This document shows positions 23,911 through 35,661 of a stretch of DNA of 64,000 nucleotides, in pieces (the stretch's first letter is position 1; every line of letters starts with the position of its first letter). Below the pieces are notes generated by a model, which was given only the letters and a program-made list of their open reading frames with translations, did not search any database and had not been told where the DNA came from. Made by a program: the position numbers and the translations under genes. The stretch covers positions 9,612,501 to 9,676,500 of the forward strand of contig OX485805.1 of NCBI GenBank assembly GCA_950295325.1, given 5' to 3'. Origin of the DNA: Polytrichum commune. Its lineage: Eukaryota; Streptophyta; Polytrichopsida; Polytrichales; Polytrichaceae.

Positions 23911-24890
23911 TTTGTGGTATTTAGCTAGGGCCACGAGCCAAGAGCCGTGACCATGAAATTGTGAGAGCCTAAAAGAAAGTGTACAAAGGCCGACCCAACA
24001 CAACTCCAAAATCATGTAGTGTGGTCACGGACCCTCAGGTGTAGTGTGAAGTCACATGTGACCGGGCCCTCAACCATATGCTATTCCAATGCATTTCTAT
24101 TCATGCGGGTCCTCACACATGATTAAGTAGGATAAATCAACGGTTGTGAGTGGTTGGAGTGTCAGGGTCTCCTGGTTTTGTGTGTGGTCTACCTCCAAGA
24201 GGTGGTTTTTGAAAATAGTCCAAGTGAACATGAAGCATGATCCAATCGATGCCATGTAGGAAGCTATGTAGACTTCACATGCATCTTGCATTCACATACT
24301 CCGTTGGTCCCTCAAGCGTAGCGTGAAGCGAACTTGGACCGGCGCCGCCTTTTCCACCAATGAGAGTGCTTGAAGTGTAATGGTCACGGGCTCTCAATCT
24401 CGTGTGTGAAGTGGCCCCTACTGTCACGTACATTATTTGCAAAGAGCCTAAACTAGATGCCTAGAGGTCTCAAAGGGGTCACAACCACAAATTGCCAATA
24501 TGATACCATTCCTCAACATAAGTCACATTTGTGAGTGAAAAAAAAATTACATTTAGTTGAGCACATTGAGATACTTGAGATGAGAGTTTAGTATGCTAGG
24601 GGAAGATTTTTTTTAAAGCATACATTTTAGTATGCAAGAGGAAGATGTTCTTGAGGATACTAATGCTGAGTGTCATTTGTGTACATTTTAGTCAACTTGA
24701 CGATGATTGTGTAATATAGGTGTACACCTCAACATTTTTTGAAGTTACTCATGCCAAGATAATAGTAACCACACTTGAACGCCAAGTGACATAAGGTGAC
24801 ACTAATAGTGAAGTAATCGATCATTAGTGTAACAAAGCAAACGCCTCAAAATAGGGTAAGTGACACTAGTACGCAATAAAATCATCAATG
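23911..24890 (+). mobile_element. TATTTAGTGTCA-end element disrupted by a Tourist MITE
   Basis: The left end TTTGTGGTATTTAG at 23911 and the continuation TGTCACGTAC at 24422 form one terminus, split by Tourist copy 3. From 24430 onward the body (CTAAACTAGATGCCTAGAGG and following) matches the elements at 35047-35656 (inverted) and 38842-39372 (direct). The right end near 24890 is weakly conserved. Confidence 0.65.
23928..24417 (-). mobile_element. Tourist/Harbinger-like MITE, copy 3
   Basis: A 490-bp copy in inverted orientation, flanked by CTA at 23925-23927 and 24418-24420. The left end has lost about 10 bp of the terminal repeat after GGGCCAC. It is inserted within the terminal repeat of another element. 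Confidence 0.85.
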
Positions 24891-25224
24891 ATGTAGTTGC
24901 AGTCACACATATCCATGCCGACTAATGTTTTTACCTAAGGTACGTGAGTGGGTTTTAGTTCAATTGTCCATGTTCTCCAACTTCTACCGATTAAATTTAC
25001 ACAGTGGAAGTTGTGTTGCATTAACAACTCTACAATGAAACATCCACAAAATTGGGATCGAAAATTGGATTTCCTCTTATTTAGTTATGGCTATCAAAAG
25101 TGTGTGTTTATTGTTATATGAATTAAATGTGCATAGATTTCCTCCCAGTTGTGTTCACTATTGAAAGTGGAGTAGTTGATAAAGTTTGAAGACGTAGTTC
25201 AACCTAATTTAAACATGTGTCTTA
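24891..25224 (+). repeat. member of a dispersed low-similarity repeat group
   Basis: Phrases such as CCATGTTCTCCAACTTCTAC near 24965 and the 'actattgaa...gtagttca...acatgtgtctt' layout near 25150-25215 recur at 20395-20540, 28020-28330 and 42655-42800. Similarity is patchy and no ends were defined. Confidence 0.4.
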
Positions 25225-25236
25225 TCAAGAACCTAA

Positions 25237-25734
25237 GGGCCACTTCACACATGAGCCAAGAGCCGTGACCGTGAAATTGTGAGAGCCCAAAAGAAAGTGT
25301 CCAAAGGATGTCCCAAGAACCTCCAAAATCATGTAGTGTGGTCACATACCCTCAAGTGTAGTGTGAAGTCATGTGTAACCGGGCCCTCAATCAAATGCTA
25401 CTTCAATGAATCTCTATTCACACAGGTCCTCACATATGATGAAATATAATAAATCAACGGTTGTGAGTGTTCGGAATGTCATGGTCTCCCGGTTTTGTGT
25501 TAAACCTACCTCCAAGAGGTGGATCTTGAAGTTAGTCCAAGTGACCATGAAACATGATCCATTCAATGCCATGTAGGAATCCATGTAGACTTTACATCCA
25601 TCTTGCATTCACATACTCCTTTGGTCCCTCAAGCTTAGTGTGAAGCTAACTTGGACCATCTCCGCCTTTTCCACCAATGAGAGTGCTTGAAGTGTAATGG
25701 TCACGGGCTCTCAGTCTCGTGTGTGAAGTGGCCC
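25237..25734 (-). mobile_element. Tourist/Harbinger-like MITE, copy 4
   Basis: A 498-bp copy in inverted orientation with intact GGGCCACTTCACACATGAG ends. TAA is duplicated at 25234-25236 and 25735-25737. Confidence 0.9.
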
Positions 25735-25737
25735 TAA

Positions 25738-27120
25738 GTTCTAACCACACGCCAATCAAGTTTAGGTGTCAGTCTAAGAAAAGTAACCAATTAACACACG
25801 CTTACCTTCATTAGAATTTTAGAAGTCAAAGGCCATGGCATCGAGTCCACCAAATTAGTGTGGCCACTCCGATTTGAGGATTCAACTCCGGAAGTGACTC
25901 GAGGCGGGTTACATGGTAAAAACTATAACGTATAAATTGTCGATTCGATTCATGGAGACTTCCATGCGTGTCGGTTGGTGACAAAAAAACGCACTAAAAA
26001 TAGGTCTCGGCTCTCGTTAAAAGCTCGAAGGGAAGTTGTGTGTAGATTGTCAACCGTCACCGATCCTTTTTGGAGTATGCCCCGGATTATGTCATTGCAT
26101 TAGTTGGACACACTATATTGGGGACGTAGTTCATTGAACAAGGCGGAGATTTTTTTGCAACTCGTATATAATGTCAAGTGTCTCGCTGCCTGTAAAGTTG
26201 CTCTCCTCCCTATATAGCCATTTTGGAGATATGCATGAGCGCCGAAACCAAGGCACTCACCTTTAATGGCTAGCACGTAAATGTGGCCACCAAATCCCAA
26301 TTATAGTGACGCCACATCATCATGCATACTATTAATTCGGACCAATCTAGATGCAACTAGGTGGCTCGGAATGTCGAACCTCAAAACTACCCGACCAATT
26401 TGATGACGAAGCGAGGCGAGGCAAGTTAGATACAAAACGGTCGGTTATGTGGTGATTTGGTGGCCGTTATTTGTAGTTGGAATGTGAGTAAGCATTTGTA
26501 TGTAATATGTAACATCACGGCGAATGTTCGCCTATATATAAACCGCGTTTGGGTATTAGTGCTTGACATTAGTGACGAGTTTGTTCGTTCGTTTTGACCT
26601 ATTGATGATGGCTTTTGTCACGCAACATCACGATCCATTGTATGTATCACTAGACTCATGTCCTCGTGATAGTACAAATATTAATTTGATACGAAATCCA
26701 AAGCTCGAAATACTAGAGAGAGGGAGGGAGAGAGAGAGAGACGTGCACTAGAAGGTATACACTAGAAGCACATGTTTGAGCTTGTTATAAACACATGGCG
26801 AACTTGTAGAAACATGCGTTTAGGAATAAGATCTTTCGAATAAGTTAAGTAACACACACCCACGACTATATATGAACCACGAGGCGTGTCGATTGAAGCT
26901 TTCTAATTATAGGCTTAAGGAAGAGGCTTGCCACAAGCCTTGTCGCCAGATCATTGTTAACTTAAGCACCGACATAAGTTAGGTCCCAGTTTCCGGGCAT
27001 AATTGGTCGAGATCCTAGTGTTTCCAAGACCAATCGGTTACATGTTTGACATCTTTAGGGTTTTTCTTTATTAATTTGAAGAATATACAGAATATTCCTC
27101 TAACCCTTGGCTGCCCTAAC
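25738..27120. other. intergenic; isolated TATA box and GA tract
   Basis: No gene is recognised. A well-formed TATA sequence, CTATATATAAACC, lies at about 26531-26543, and a GA-rich tract follows at about 26711-26740. The pair resembles a plant core promoter and leader, but the downstream ORF is only 62 codons and has no motif. Confidence 0.35.
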
Positions 27121-27123
27121 TTC

Positions 27124-27177
27124 GGGCCACTTCACACACGAGACTGAGGGCCCGTGACCGTTACACTTCAAGGACTC
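27124..27177 (-). mobile_element. Tourist-like MITE end fragment (host of the nested copy)
   Basis: The first ~54 bp of a Tourist copy, from GGGCCACTTCACACACGAG to AGGACTC, is interrupted by the complete copy at 27181. The sequence resumes after that copy as TCATTGGT, as in intact members, but then diverges. Confidence 0.75.
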
Positions 27178-27180
27178 TCG

Positions 27181-27679
27181 GGGCCACTTCACACACGAGC
27201 CAATTTCCGTGTCCATGAAATTGTGAGAGCCCAAAAGGGAGTGTCCAAGGGCTGTCCCAACACACCTCCAAAATCATGTAGTGTGGTCACGGACTCTCAA
27301 GTGTAGTGTGAAATCATATGTGATCGAGCCCCAACCAAATGCTATTTCAATGAATTTTTATTTCTGCGGGTCCTCACGCATGATAAAATAGAGTAAATCA
27401 ACGGTTGTGAGTGTTCGGAGTGCCATGGTCTCTTGGTTTTGTGTTAGGCCTACCTCCAAGAGGTGGTTTTTGAAAAATAGTCCAAGTGACCGTGAATCAT
27501 GATCCATTAGATGCCATGTAAGAGTCCATGTAGACTTTACATCCATCTTGCGTTCACATACTCCGTTGGTCCCTCAAGCGTAGTGTGAAGCGAACTTGAA
27601 CCGGCTCCACCTTTTCCACCAATGAGAGTGCTTGAAGTGTAATGGTCACGGGCTCTCAGTCTCGTGTGTGAAGTGGCCC
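27181..27679 (-). mobile_element. Tourist/Harbinger-like MITE, copy 5 (nested)
   Basis: A 499-bp copy in inverted orientation with intact ends. Flanks are TCG at 27178-27180 and TCA at 27680-27682. Intact family members read CTCTCATTGG at this place, so the original duplication was TCA and the left one has mutated. Confidence 0.85.
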
Positions 27680-27682
27680 TCA

Positions 27683-29197
27683 TTGGTTAGGTCTCCCCCT
27701 AGAAGGTATATATACCCACGACTTGTCACTTGTACAACTCTCACCACCCACCGGCAATGAATCTTTGAAAAACATGGGTTTTTCCGTTGCCAACTCACAT
27801 GGAACCTCAATTCCGAGGCCCAACCATTTGGCACTCTTGTCAAACAACTAAGGTACGTGAGTCTTATATGGTTAGTTTTGCCAACTAGGCATCTACTTCT
27901 CCTAGGATATGAAACACGTGATTAGGACATATGACTAGCAAATGTTAATTGAGGTCATAGCCACTTTCCCCATAATTTTTGGAGCCCATATGAAAATCTT
28001 ATTCATTGAGAAAGTGAAGATTCTCGTGATCACTAAATGGTCATATAGTCCTCCCAATTATGTTGACTATTGAACTTAGAATGGTTATCAGAATTTGAGC
28101 ACATAGTCATGTCTATTTTGGAACACATGTCTTTTTGGTATGCATTCTTGGAGCCACACAAACCACATACCATCCAGACATAGGTGGCTCAGTAAGAGAA
28201 GTATCCGAATAAGGGTTGCCTACCTTACATGTAAGGTAGGCATACCCAAAACCATCACATATCTAACACCAACAATATGTAAGGTATGTGGGTGTAATTT
28301 TGTTCGTTTTTCTTGTTCTCCAACTTCTACTTACGTACTTAGTCTACGAGACTTTTAAAATTCTATACATAGCACAACTTACTACAAAGAGGATATGAGA
28401 ATATTTCCACATGTTGAAATCAGTGTCCAAGATTGAAGCCCTTATATGAGTTTCATTTTGAAGGGCTCTCAAACTTCAGCCCTTCAGTTGACGCATTGGT
28501 TCCAATCCAAGAATATAGAAATGAAATACAAAACTTATGTTAAACGTGTGCATGGATTATATGATACATCTTCCCAGTACAATGTGAAGATTAAGAATCA
28601 ACCATCTAACTCCACTTTCTTGTAGTGACAATGCCCTATACCTTCTTGTTGGTTTTTGTGGTGGGCAGATTATATTGAGGACTTCAAGTGACATCTTCAT
28701 TTTCAATATAGGGCTGCGTTTTGTAGGGTTGTTTTGAAAGAGGTATATTTTGAAAGACCAAATCGCATTTGAAGGGCATTGAAGACTTCAATCTTGAACA
28801 CTGGTGATAAGACCTATATGTGGTACGTATATGAATCTAGGTCAATTCTATGAGTCCAAGTCTCCCAACCTCCGCCTTCACATATACATGACTTATATGT
28901 GTTCCGATTGAAAAGAATCATGGAATTGATGGATAAGTTACGTTATTAGGGTTTATACCTTTGTGCAAATCTGATTGTATACCCCCCAATCTCCACATGC
29001 AGATAGTGTGTCAACCGGACCTTCTTCATACACAATTCCAAGCACATACTTAAGTGATAAGTCCGTGGTCACAATGAGTGCGGACACAATTTTCTTAGAA
29101 TCAAATCTTTCATTTCCAAAATTACCCGCCAAAAGTGTTAAAGACGTAACTAAAAGTACATGGATGATGGTGTAATTTGCGTAGTTAACAAATGAGC
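27683..29197. other. intergenic; contains a perfect palindrome
   Basis: No gene recognised. A TATA-like GTATATATACC sits at about 27705, just beyond the nested MITE. The stretch 28020-28330 belongs to the patchy dispersed repeat group. Confidence 0.4.
28218..28241. repeat. perfect 24-bp palindrome
   Basis: The half-site GCCTACCTTACA is followed directly by its reverse complement. Similarity continues outward as GGGTT on the left and ATACCC on the right. ATGTAAGGTATG recurs near 28275. Confidence 0.9.
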
Positions 29198-29428
29198 TTA
29201 TGGCGGGACACCGGCCGGTGTCCCAAATAAATCGGAGCCTTCTTGGTGATTAGTTTTGTGGTTGTAAGTGATCGAAAATAGAAACCAACTTTGAACATCA
29301 GAGCGTGTACATGAAGTTGAGATAATCTCAATGCCGCTTTGATCGCCTTTGACTGATCGGTTTTTACGTGGACACGGGCTTTAGGGTTTAACTGGTGTAT
29401 TATGGGACACCGGGTGTCCTGCCATAAG
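29198..29428 (+). mobile_element. foldback element with palindromic ends
   Basis: The left end CTTATGGCGGGACACC and the inverted right end CTTATGGCAGGACACC match, giving a ~230-bp element. The left end contains a perfect 20-bp palindrome at 29205-29224 (half-site GGGACACCGG). No coding capacity; no clear target duplication. Confidence 0.65.
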
Positions 29429-32400
29429 GTTCAAATGACAAGTTACCACGTGAATGCCAATCACTACGAGCGTGTGGGTTTTGGGCAAGAATTGTCATGC
29501 GTCATTGAAAACTTGACCTACGTCACTGGAAACTTGACTTACATTATTGGAAATTTGTCTTATGGGTACTGGGAAACTTGCATATTTATCACAATGGTAG
29601 ATTTGCATTCTTTTTTTCACTAGCACATGATGATTGCTTGACACTCATATGTTGGTAGTGACTGATGACTATGGATAACTATCTCCAAGGCCATGGCTTA
29701 TCCGGTTAGAATATATACGTTATATGTAATCACTCTTTTGAATGGGACGCTTGTATTTGTGTGTTTTCAATCCCTTGGCCTTGCTTATGTGATGTGTTTT
29801 TGCCCCAAGTACCCATTCCCAAACGCCAAATTCGTAACTTATACGATGATTTTATTGTAGGATGTGGTGCATGGACAAAGGGGGAATGGAGTTATTGTAT
29901 AAAACATATACCTCTCATTCACCCAACACACAAATTTGATCCCCTATAGGGTTGCATTATTTATAAAAACAAAGGAGTTGGTCTTGTAAGGTTTCACATG
30001 CTGGCCACAATTAGAAGTATTTGACAATGTTGTTCTCATATTTAACCTATTTAGAACACATGGACATCAAGAATTGTAGGCATGCTTTTTGGACATTGGA
30101 AATCGCTTTTGGCATTCAAGCAAGTACATGTGGATCGGTCCAATTAGAATTGAAATGCACCCAATTTAAGTTTTAAATACCAATCGATTCTAAGTATACA
30201 TGTAGCTTCTTATCAACCTCTTGGATTTGAGAAGTTGTGGAATGTGTTTTCTATAACTTACATTTCTTAGAGCAACCCATATTTGGCATATACACAAATG
30301 AAGCCTTGAGCACCAAAGCAAAGGAAAACAAGATTGTAAGTTATTTTATTTTGTTTCTAAATATTGAATGCATTCATGTGTGAATGTTGAGAAGGAATCT
30401 TGTAGCAGCCCTCAAACATTTATTTATTTATTTAGTTTGTCATAAGATGACTCAAATTTGTGAATATAAATTGGGCAATACTTAAACCAATAACATGTTG
30501 GGAGTGAAAACTTAAACCACTATATTCAAATCACTTTCAAAAATGTCATTTTTTACAATTTAAAGACATCATGATTGCCTTATTTGATTCGTTAGGATGA
30601 TTAGTCGTATTTCCTATAAATATACCTCATCTCACACCAATTTGTAAAATCAATTTTTTTTAGTGGGAGAAATCTTCGGAGTTGTGCACATGGTCCATTA
30701 GGGGCCAAGCTAGGACAAAAGAACATTAACAAATAATATAAATGCTAGTGCTTGTGAGGGCAAGCATACACGAAGAGTCTCCTCACCCCAAGGGCTATTG
30801 TTATATGTCGGTGGTGGATTCTATGATTGGGACTCATCCAATGACTTGTTGGGGTGGGTTTAGTTTTGATAATATGGGGTAGGACTGAGGTATATGGGTG
30901 GGTTGTGGATAAAACAAAGGGATATGGCTTGAGGTAGTGGTAACCTTGGAGCATCGTTGTCAATGATGGGAAGGATATGTCCCAAGGTTCAGACTATTGG
31001 GGGTCCTTATTTAATTATATAATACCAACTTGCTAGGAATTTTGCAAAGAAATTTGGCATGTCCATATTTCAATTTAGCTTTCAACCATTATTCTTTAAA
31101 TATGTATATTTAAGGCTTAATTAGTTGTATGAGGATGCAGTTGATATTTCACTTTACTCTCTGGGAGTTGCACACTTTCATGTAAAGCAAATGTTACATA
31201 CATGTGTCGCCTTCAATTTGATACTCCTATGTATGGTTTTTGGGTGGACAGAAGAATGATACACGTATAAAGTTATAGCTAAGAAAGAGCATAATGTATA
31301 CGTATCATGTAGACAATAAAATGAATAGATATAACCACATGATATGCACTCAAGGGGAAAAAAGAACTTGCAAGTCTAGGCCTCTAATATTTGTGGGCAA
31401 ACATAAATTGTTATTGCATAATGAAGTTATGGAAGACTCTTTCATTCATTTATGCCACTCGTACAAATTGTGTCGTAGCCATGAATGTTGTTGTAACCAA
31501 CCAATTTACCATCTTCAAGTCTACCATGATTAATACTTACTCTAGACCCCCATTACTTGGAAATCAAACCCCAAATATTGCGGTGTTGGGTTGGTGACAA
31601 GCAATGCCGAGGATAAACTGTTAATATGTTTGATTAAATTTGACAATGTTGAATGATTCTCTTCAACTTGACTCCTACCTAACCTGAATAATGTCATATA
31701 TGAGTATGCCCTTGTTGTAAATTTATGTATGGGTCCAACGTTTCATAACCTATTATTTATCCATAATATATCTACCTCGGGGAGATCACCTTTTTTTCAA
31801 ATTGTAGAACCACCTATAGAAATTGGGTATTCAAAAAAGGGTTACAACACATGAAACTACATTCAAGACATTTCATTAATCCAGTCCTAGGCATAAACAT
31901 GATGCTAACTAAGACTTACCATTTTCTCTACTACAACCCATTTTCACCATCCTACGTTAGTTATACTCACGAATGCCATATTTTTTTGCACCCTTTCTTA
32001 AAACCAACTTCTTGATATCTTTCAGTTCCAAAGAATATAAAAAAACACTACCTTTTACCCCACGAGATTTCTAAGAAGATTGGGGACAACCGTCTAAGAT
32101 ATCTACAATACTAAAAAAAACAATACCTAGCTCTACACGTGTTTTTTTGTGAAACATATTCATACTTAATACCCCTATTGTGCACCCACGTGCTATGAGT
32201 AAGGATATCTTTGCACTTCCCTTGGGACCTTACCTCTACACCCTAAGGGGAAAGAAGCTTCCAAATATTCATACAAATCCACACTTGTGTATCAACTATT
32301 ACACCTTTAGACTTTCATCTCAACCTGCAATGTGTTTGTTTTGAAAGCCCTACATGTTCAATCTTATCTTAAGTATGATTAGCATGGATGCAAGAAGCAT

Positions 32401-32545
32401 GGTCCAAGACAATTGAAAATACAACCAACTCCATTTTCAAATTATTATTTTTTCAATATAATGAAATTCTCTCTATATTTCTATACTAGGCCCTCACTCA
32501 GGAGGTAAAATGTTAGATCCCCTCCTCCCACCTATCAAAAATTAA
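29429..32545. other. gene-poor intergenic sequence
   Basis: About 3.1 kb of AT-rich DNA with only short, motif-free ORFs and no element whose ends I could define. Confidence 0.4.
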
Positions 32546-32560
32546 ACCTAGCTGCAACTT

Positions 32561-32764
32561 CTTTTTTTCTTTTTCTTTTTCTTTTTTTTTGAGACAGAAG
32601 GCCGATAGGCCAACGCCAAAGCACAGGAGGCAGTTGACCACCTGACAAGATTTCCGTCAAGTAGAGAGGAGATTTCACAGCTGGGATTCGAACCGCCAAC
32701 CTCTTCCTTGAGATTTGGGTATCTCTCCACCATCATCCGGTAGTTTAAGGTCATCTCGGACCAT
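32561..32764 (-). mobile_element. tRNA-derived SINE, copy 2
   Basis: A 204-bp unit on the minus strand starts ATGGTCCGAGATGACC. It contains TGGTGGAGAGA (A-box-like) and GGTTCGAATCC (exact B-box consensus) and ends in an A-rich tail, seen as a pyrimidine run on the + strand. A perfect 15-bp target duplication ACCTAGCTGCAACTT flanks it at 32546-32560 and 32765-32779, which fixes both ends. The 68-aa ORF within is fortuitous. Confidence 0.9.
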
Positions 32765-32779
32765 ACCTAGCTGCAACTT

Positions 32780-33950
32780 GCAGCCTCCAATTTTCATAAG
32801 AAATGCATTCTAAGTCCATTTTCAAAAACACAACTTTAAATATTGATGAACTTCTATAGTACATACACTTGAAATTAAGACCATGTATAGTTTCTACATT
32901 TTTCTATATATACTTGGCGGTGCAACCCCCTTCCCACATAAAAAATTTCTTGCACTACTAGTCAATATTTGTAAGAAATAATTCATAAGAAGATTTTCAT
33001 TGTCATATGTAACTTTTGACGAAATAACATGTCATCTTGAATAGAATAAGTATATAAAACGAAAGTTTATGTGAAAGTCAAGGATCATTCATGAGCCCAT
33101 ATGCATTTCAAGGTTAAAAGACTTGCAAATGAGGAGTTTATCTTGCTCGGTTTGGAAAGAGCATTCCAACATACTATTATTCATCACAAGAGTCTCAAAG
33201 ATAAGAGCACAAAAGAGTTATCCGTAAAGTCTCTTAAAGAGGGACAAAACCATGGGTTTGATCCTTCTTTGAGAAAACTTTCTATTAACAGCTCATTGGA
33301 GTCTATTATGAAAGTTGGGTGAAGCTTCTAGGACCTCCTCTTTCCACCTTTCAAACCTGTGAGAGTTTTTTAGGATCTAAACTAGGGTATGTGTATGGGA
33401 CCCATTGTCCTTAAATCCCAGATCGATCTATGCAAAGGTACAATGCCCCACCCATCCTAGTGGACAAGCTAGAAAGTTCTTTTTTTATAGCCCGACACCA
33501 CTCTTTCTGTATCCTAATTTGAGCATAAAAAGACATAACATTATTCAATTGCATGGCTGTGTTTCATTCTATACTTAGCATGTAATGCGGGCCTCCACTA
33601 TCTTACCTTCATATGAAGAAGCTTAGAAAGAGGAAGAAATTGACGTTGGTACGAATCATGAATAGTGCCAGTGTGAACATTAGGAGTATTGTGAATAATG
33701 TCGGTATTTTCAATGATAGTGTTGCTATGTATAATATTTTTAGGTAATAGTTATTGGGATGAACAATGTATCCTATGAATATTACTAGGATCATTCCTAT
33801 GCATGGTGCCAAGAGTATAACTTCACCCAAATTTTCCAAGTTCAGCATAAATGTATGAATAGTAAATGAATATGCTTACCGGGGGGGGGGGGGGGATACA
33901 ATATAATTGACATATTCCAAGGTCATGGAACCAACCCACATGAATGTTAA
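32780..33950. other. intergenic with a repeat and a G homopolymer
   Basis: Includes 33335-33505, the inverted partner of the 9.0-9.2 kb repeat, and a run of 15 G at 33881-33895. No gene recognised. Confidence 0.45.
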
Positions 33951-34577
33951 GTGTTCATTCATGTGGGCCCTGAGAATATAACCATGGGATGCCCCAATCT
34001 AGAGTATAGGCGCCCATAACCGATCACTTAAGAAATTATGTGCAAGATTTGGACAAGTATAAGGCGGTGCAAATTTTCCCGTGTAGGAAGATAGACATGA
34101 GGAGGACTCCAATTTTTTTGATACTTTTATTGCTTAGAATTGAAAGAATTGTGAATTTTTCAAGCTAAAAGTGGGCTTGAACAAATTACCAATCTCTAGA
34201 GTCTACCATAACCATTCGATTTTACTGACCATTCCTCTTCACTTTAGCATCAAACCAGGGACATGTGTCATGACACTATTGGTTCCGGCTTGATCAAAAT
34301 TATGGCACCCTATAGGTTCCCGATGGGGCCCTGATTGGGAATGGGTGCTTCAACTATAATCAATCACAAGCCGCCACCATATAAACCTTAACTCCGTTCG
34401 CTTCAAAAGTATAGATCTCATCCATGTCGGCATTACATGACCCCAGTGAACGGTTAAATGAATCTAATCAACTATGAATGCCTCGACTTTAGTGCAAGAA
34501 GACTCATATTAAGTCTTAAATTGCACTAGCTTGGAACATCCCAGGGTTACATTCTCAGGGCCCACATGAACGAACAC
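33951..34577 (+). mobile_element. TIR element with 41-bp terminal repeats
   Basis: The arms 33951-33991 and 34537-34577 are inverted repeats matching at 38 of 41 positions, each containing CATGTGGGCCCTGAGAAT. The 627-bp unit has no ORF. The flanks GTTAA and TTAAC lie just outside on either side, so the inverted repeat may be longer. No target duplication is clear. Confidence 0.75.
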
Positions 34578-35046
34578 ACATTGCTTAACAATGTTATGAA
34601 ACTTGGGCGACTTTGTGGCAATTCTCACAAAGTCGGGGTTTGGGACTATGTGAACCCATGATTTCATCTATTTTACTTTACGGTAACTCTAATCATCGTG
34701 CAAAAAAGGTAGACAACCTTCAAGAAGGTTATGACATCATCATGTAGTGGAGTGTCAACCTTTTATGGGACAAGTTCCTAGTAAAACCAAATGTTCTAGA
34801 ATTTAACTCCACAAAGGAGTGGGCTGTAAGTTAAGCCAGCTTCATCAATTCATTAACAAGCCGGCCGCCGCAACATGCGAAATCACTAAAAAGTTATATA
34901 ATGCCTGCCAAACATGTGATTCATGCATGTTGATAGCTTAGCTTGTCCCACCGTCCGGTCCATGGGCCTTTAAACAACATCAACCCAATGCCAAAAGGAA
35001 ACATACAATGTCAAGAATGGAAGGCCCCACCGGTAATGCTACACCG

Positions 35047-35656
35047 TTTATGGTATTTATTGTCACATGTGTAATAACGTCACTTGCCCTCTTTTGAGGC
35101 ATATGTTAGGTTACATTGATGATGAACAACTTCACCATGTGTGTCACGTAACATTACTCACCTGATGAGTTGTGTTTAGTGACCCTGACTTCACTTTTAG
35201 TGTAAAGCAGTGGGATTCTAGCATCCGGAGTCTTTATTCTTGAAGTTGTTGTTGGGCCCATCAACACAACTCATTAGCTAGGTAATGTTATGCACCTCAT
35301 GACACCTGGCGTTCAAGTGTGCTTACTAATGTCTTGGTATGAGTATCTTCAAATGTTGTTATGAGGTGCATGCCTATGTTACACAACGGTGTGCAAGTTG
35401 ACTAAAGTGTACACAAATGACACCTACCATTAGTATGCTCAAGAAAATCTTCCTCTTGCACACTAAAACGCAAGACTATCGTCTAAAGTATCCAAATGTA
35501 TTCTAAATGTTATAACGTAGATACTTTTTTCACTTGAAGTTACTTACGTTGACAAATGGAATTAAATTGGCAATTAGCAAGCATGACAATTTGAGACCTC
35601 TAGGCATCTAGTTTAGGCCCTTTGCAAATAGTGTACGTGACACTAAATACCATAAA
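35047..35656 (-). mobile_element. TATTTAGTGTCA-end element, ~610 bp
   Basis: The left TTTATGGTATTTATTGTCAC and the inverted right end agree at 19 of 20 positions. The interior matches 38842-39372 and 24430-24890 in opposite orientation. No coding region. Confidence 0.72.
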
Positions 35657-35661
35657 TAGTG

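Noticed and set aside
26531-26543. TATA box as the promoter of a gene near 26.6 kb
   Set aside because: Only a short motif-free ORF and a GA tract follow; there is no sign of a real transcription unit.
33881-33895. G15 run as a third copy of the G-homopolymer MITE
   Set aside because: Neither flank contains the subterminal GTGCGAACAA block or an 8-bp duplication.
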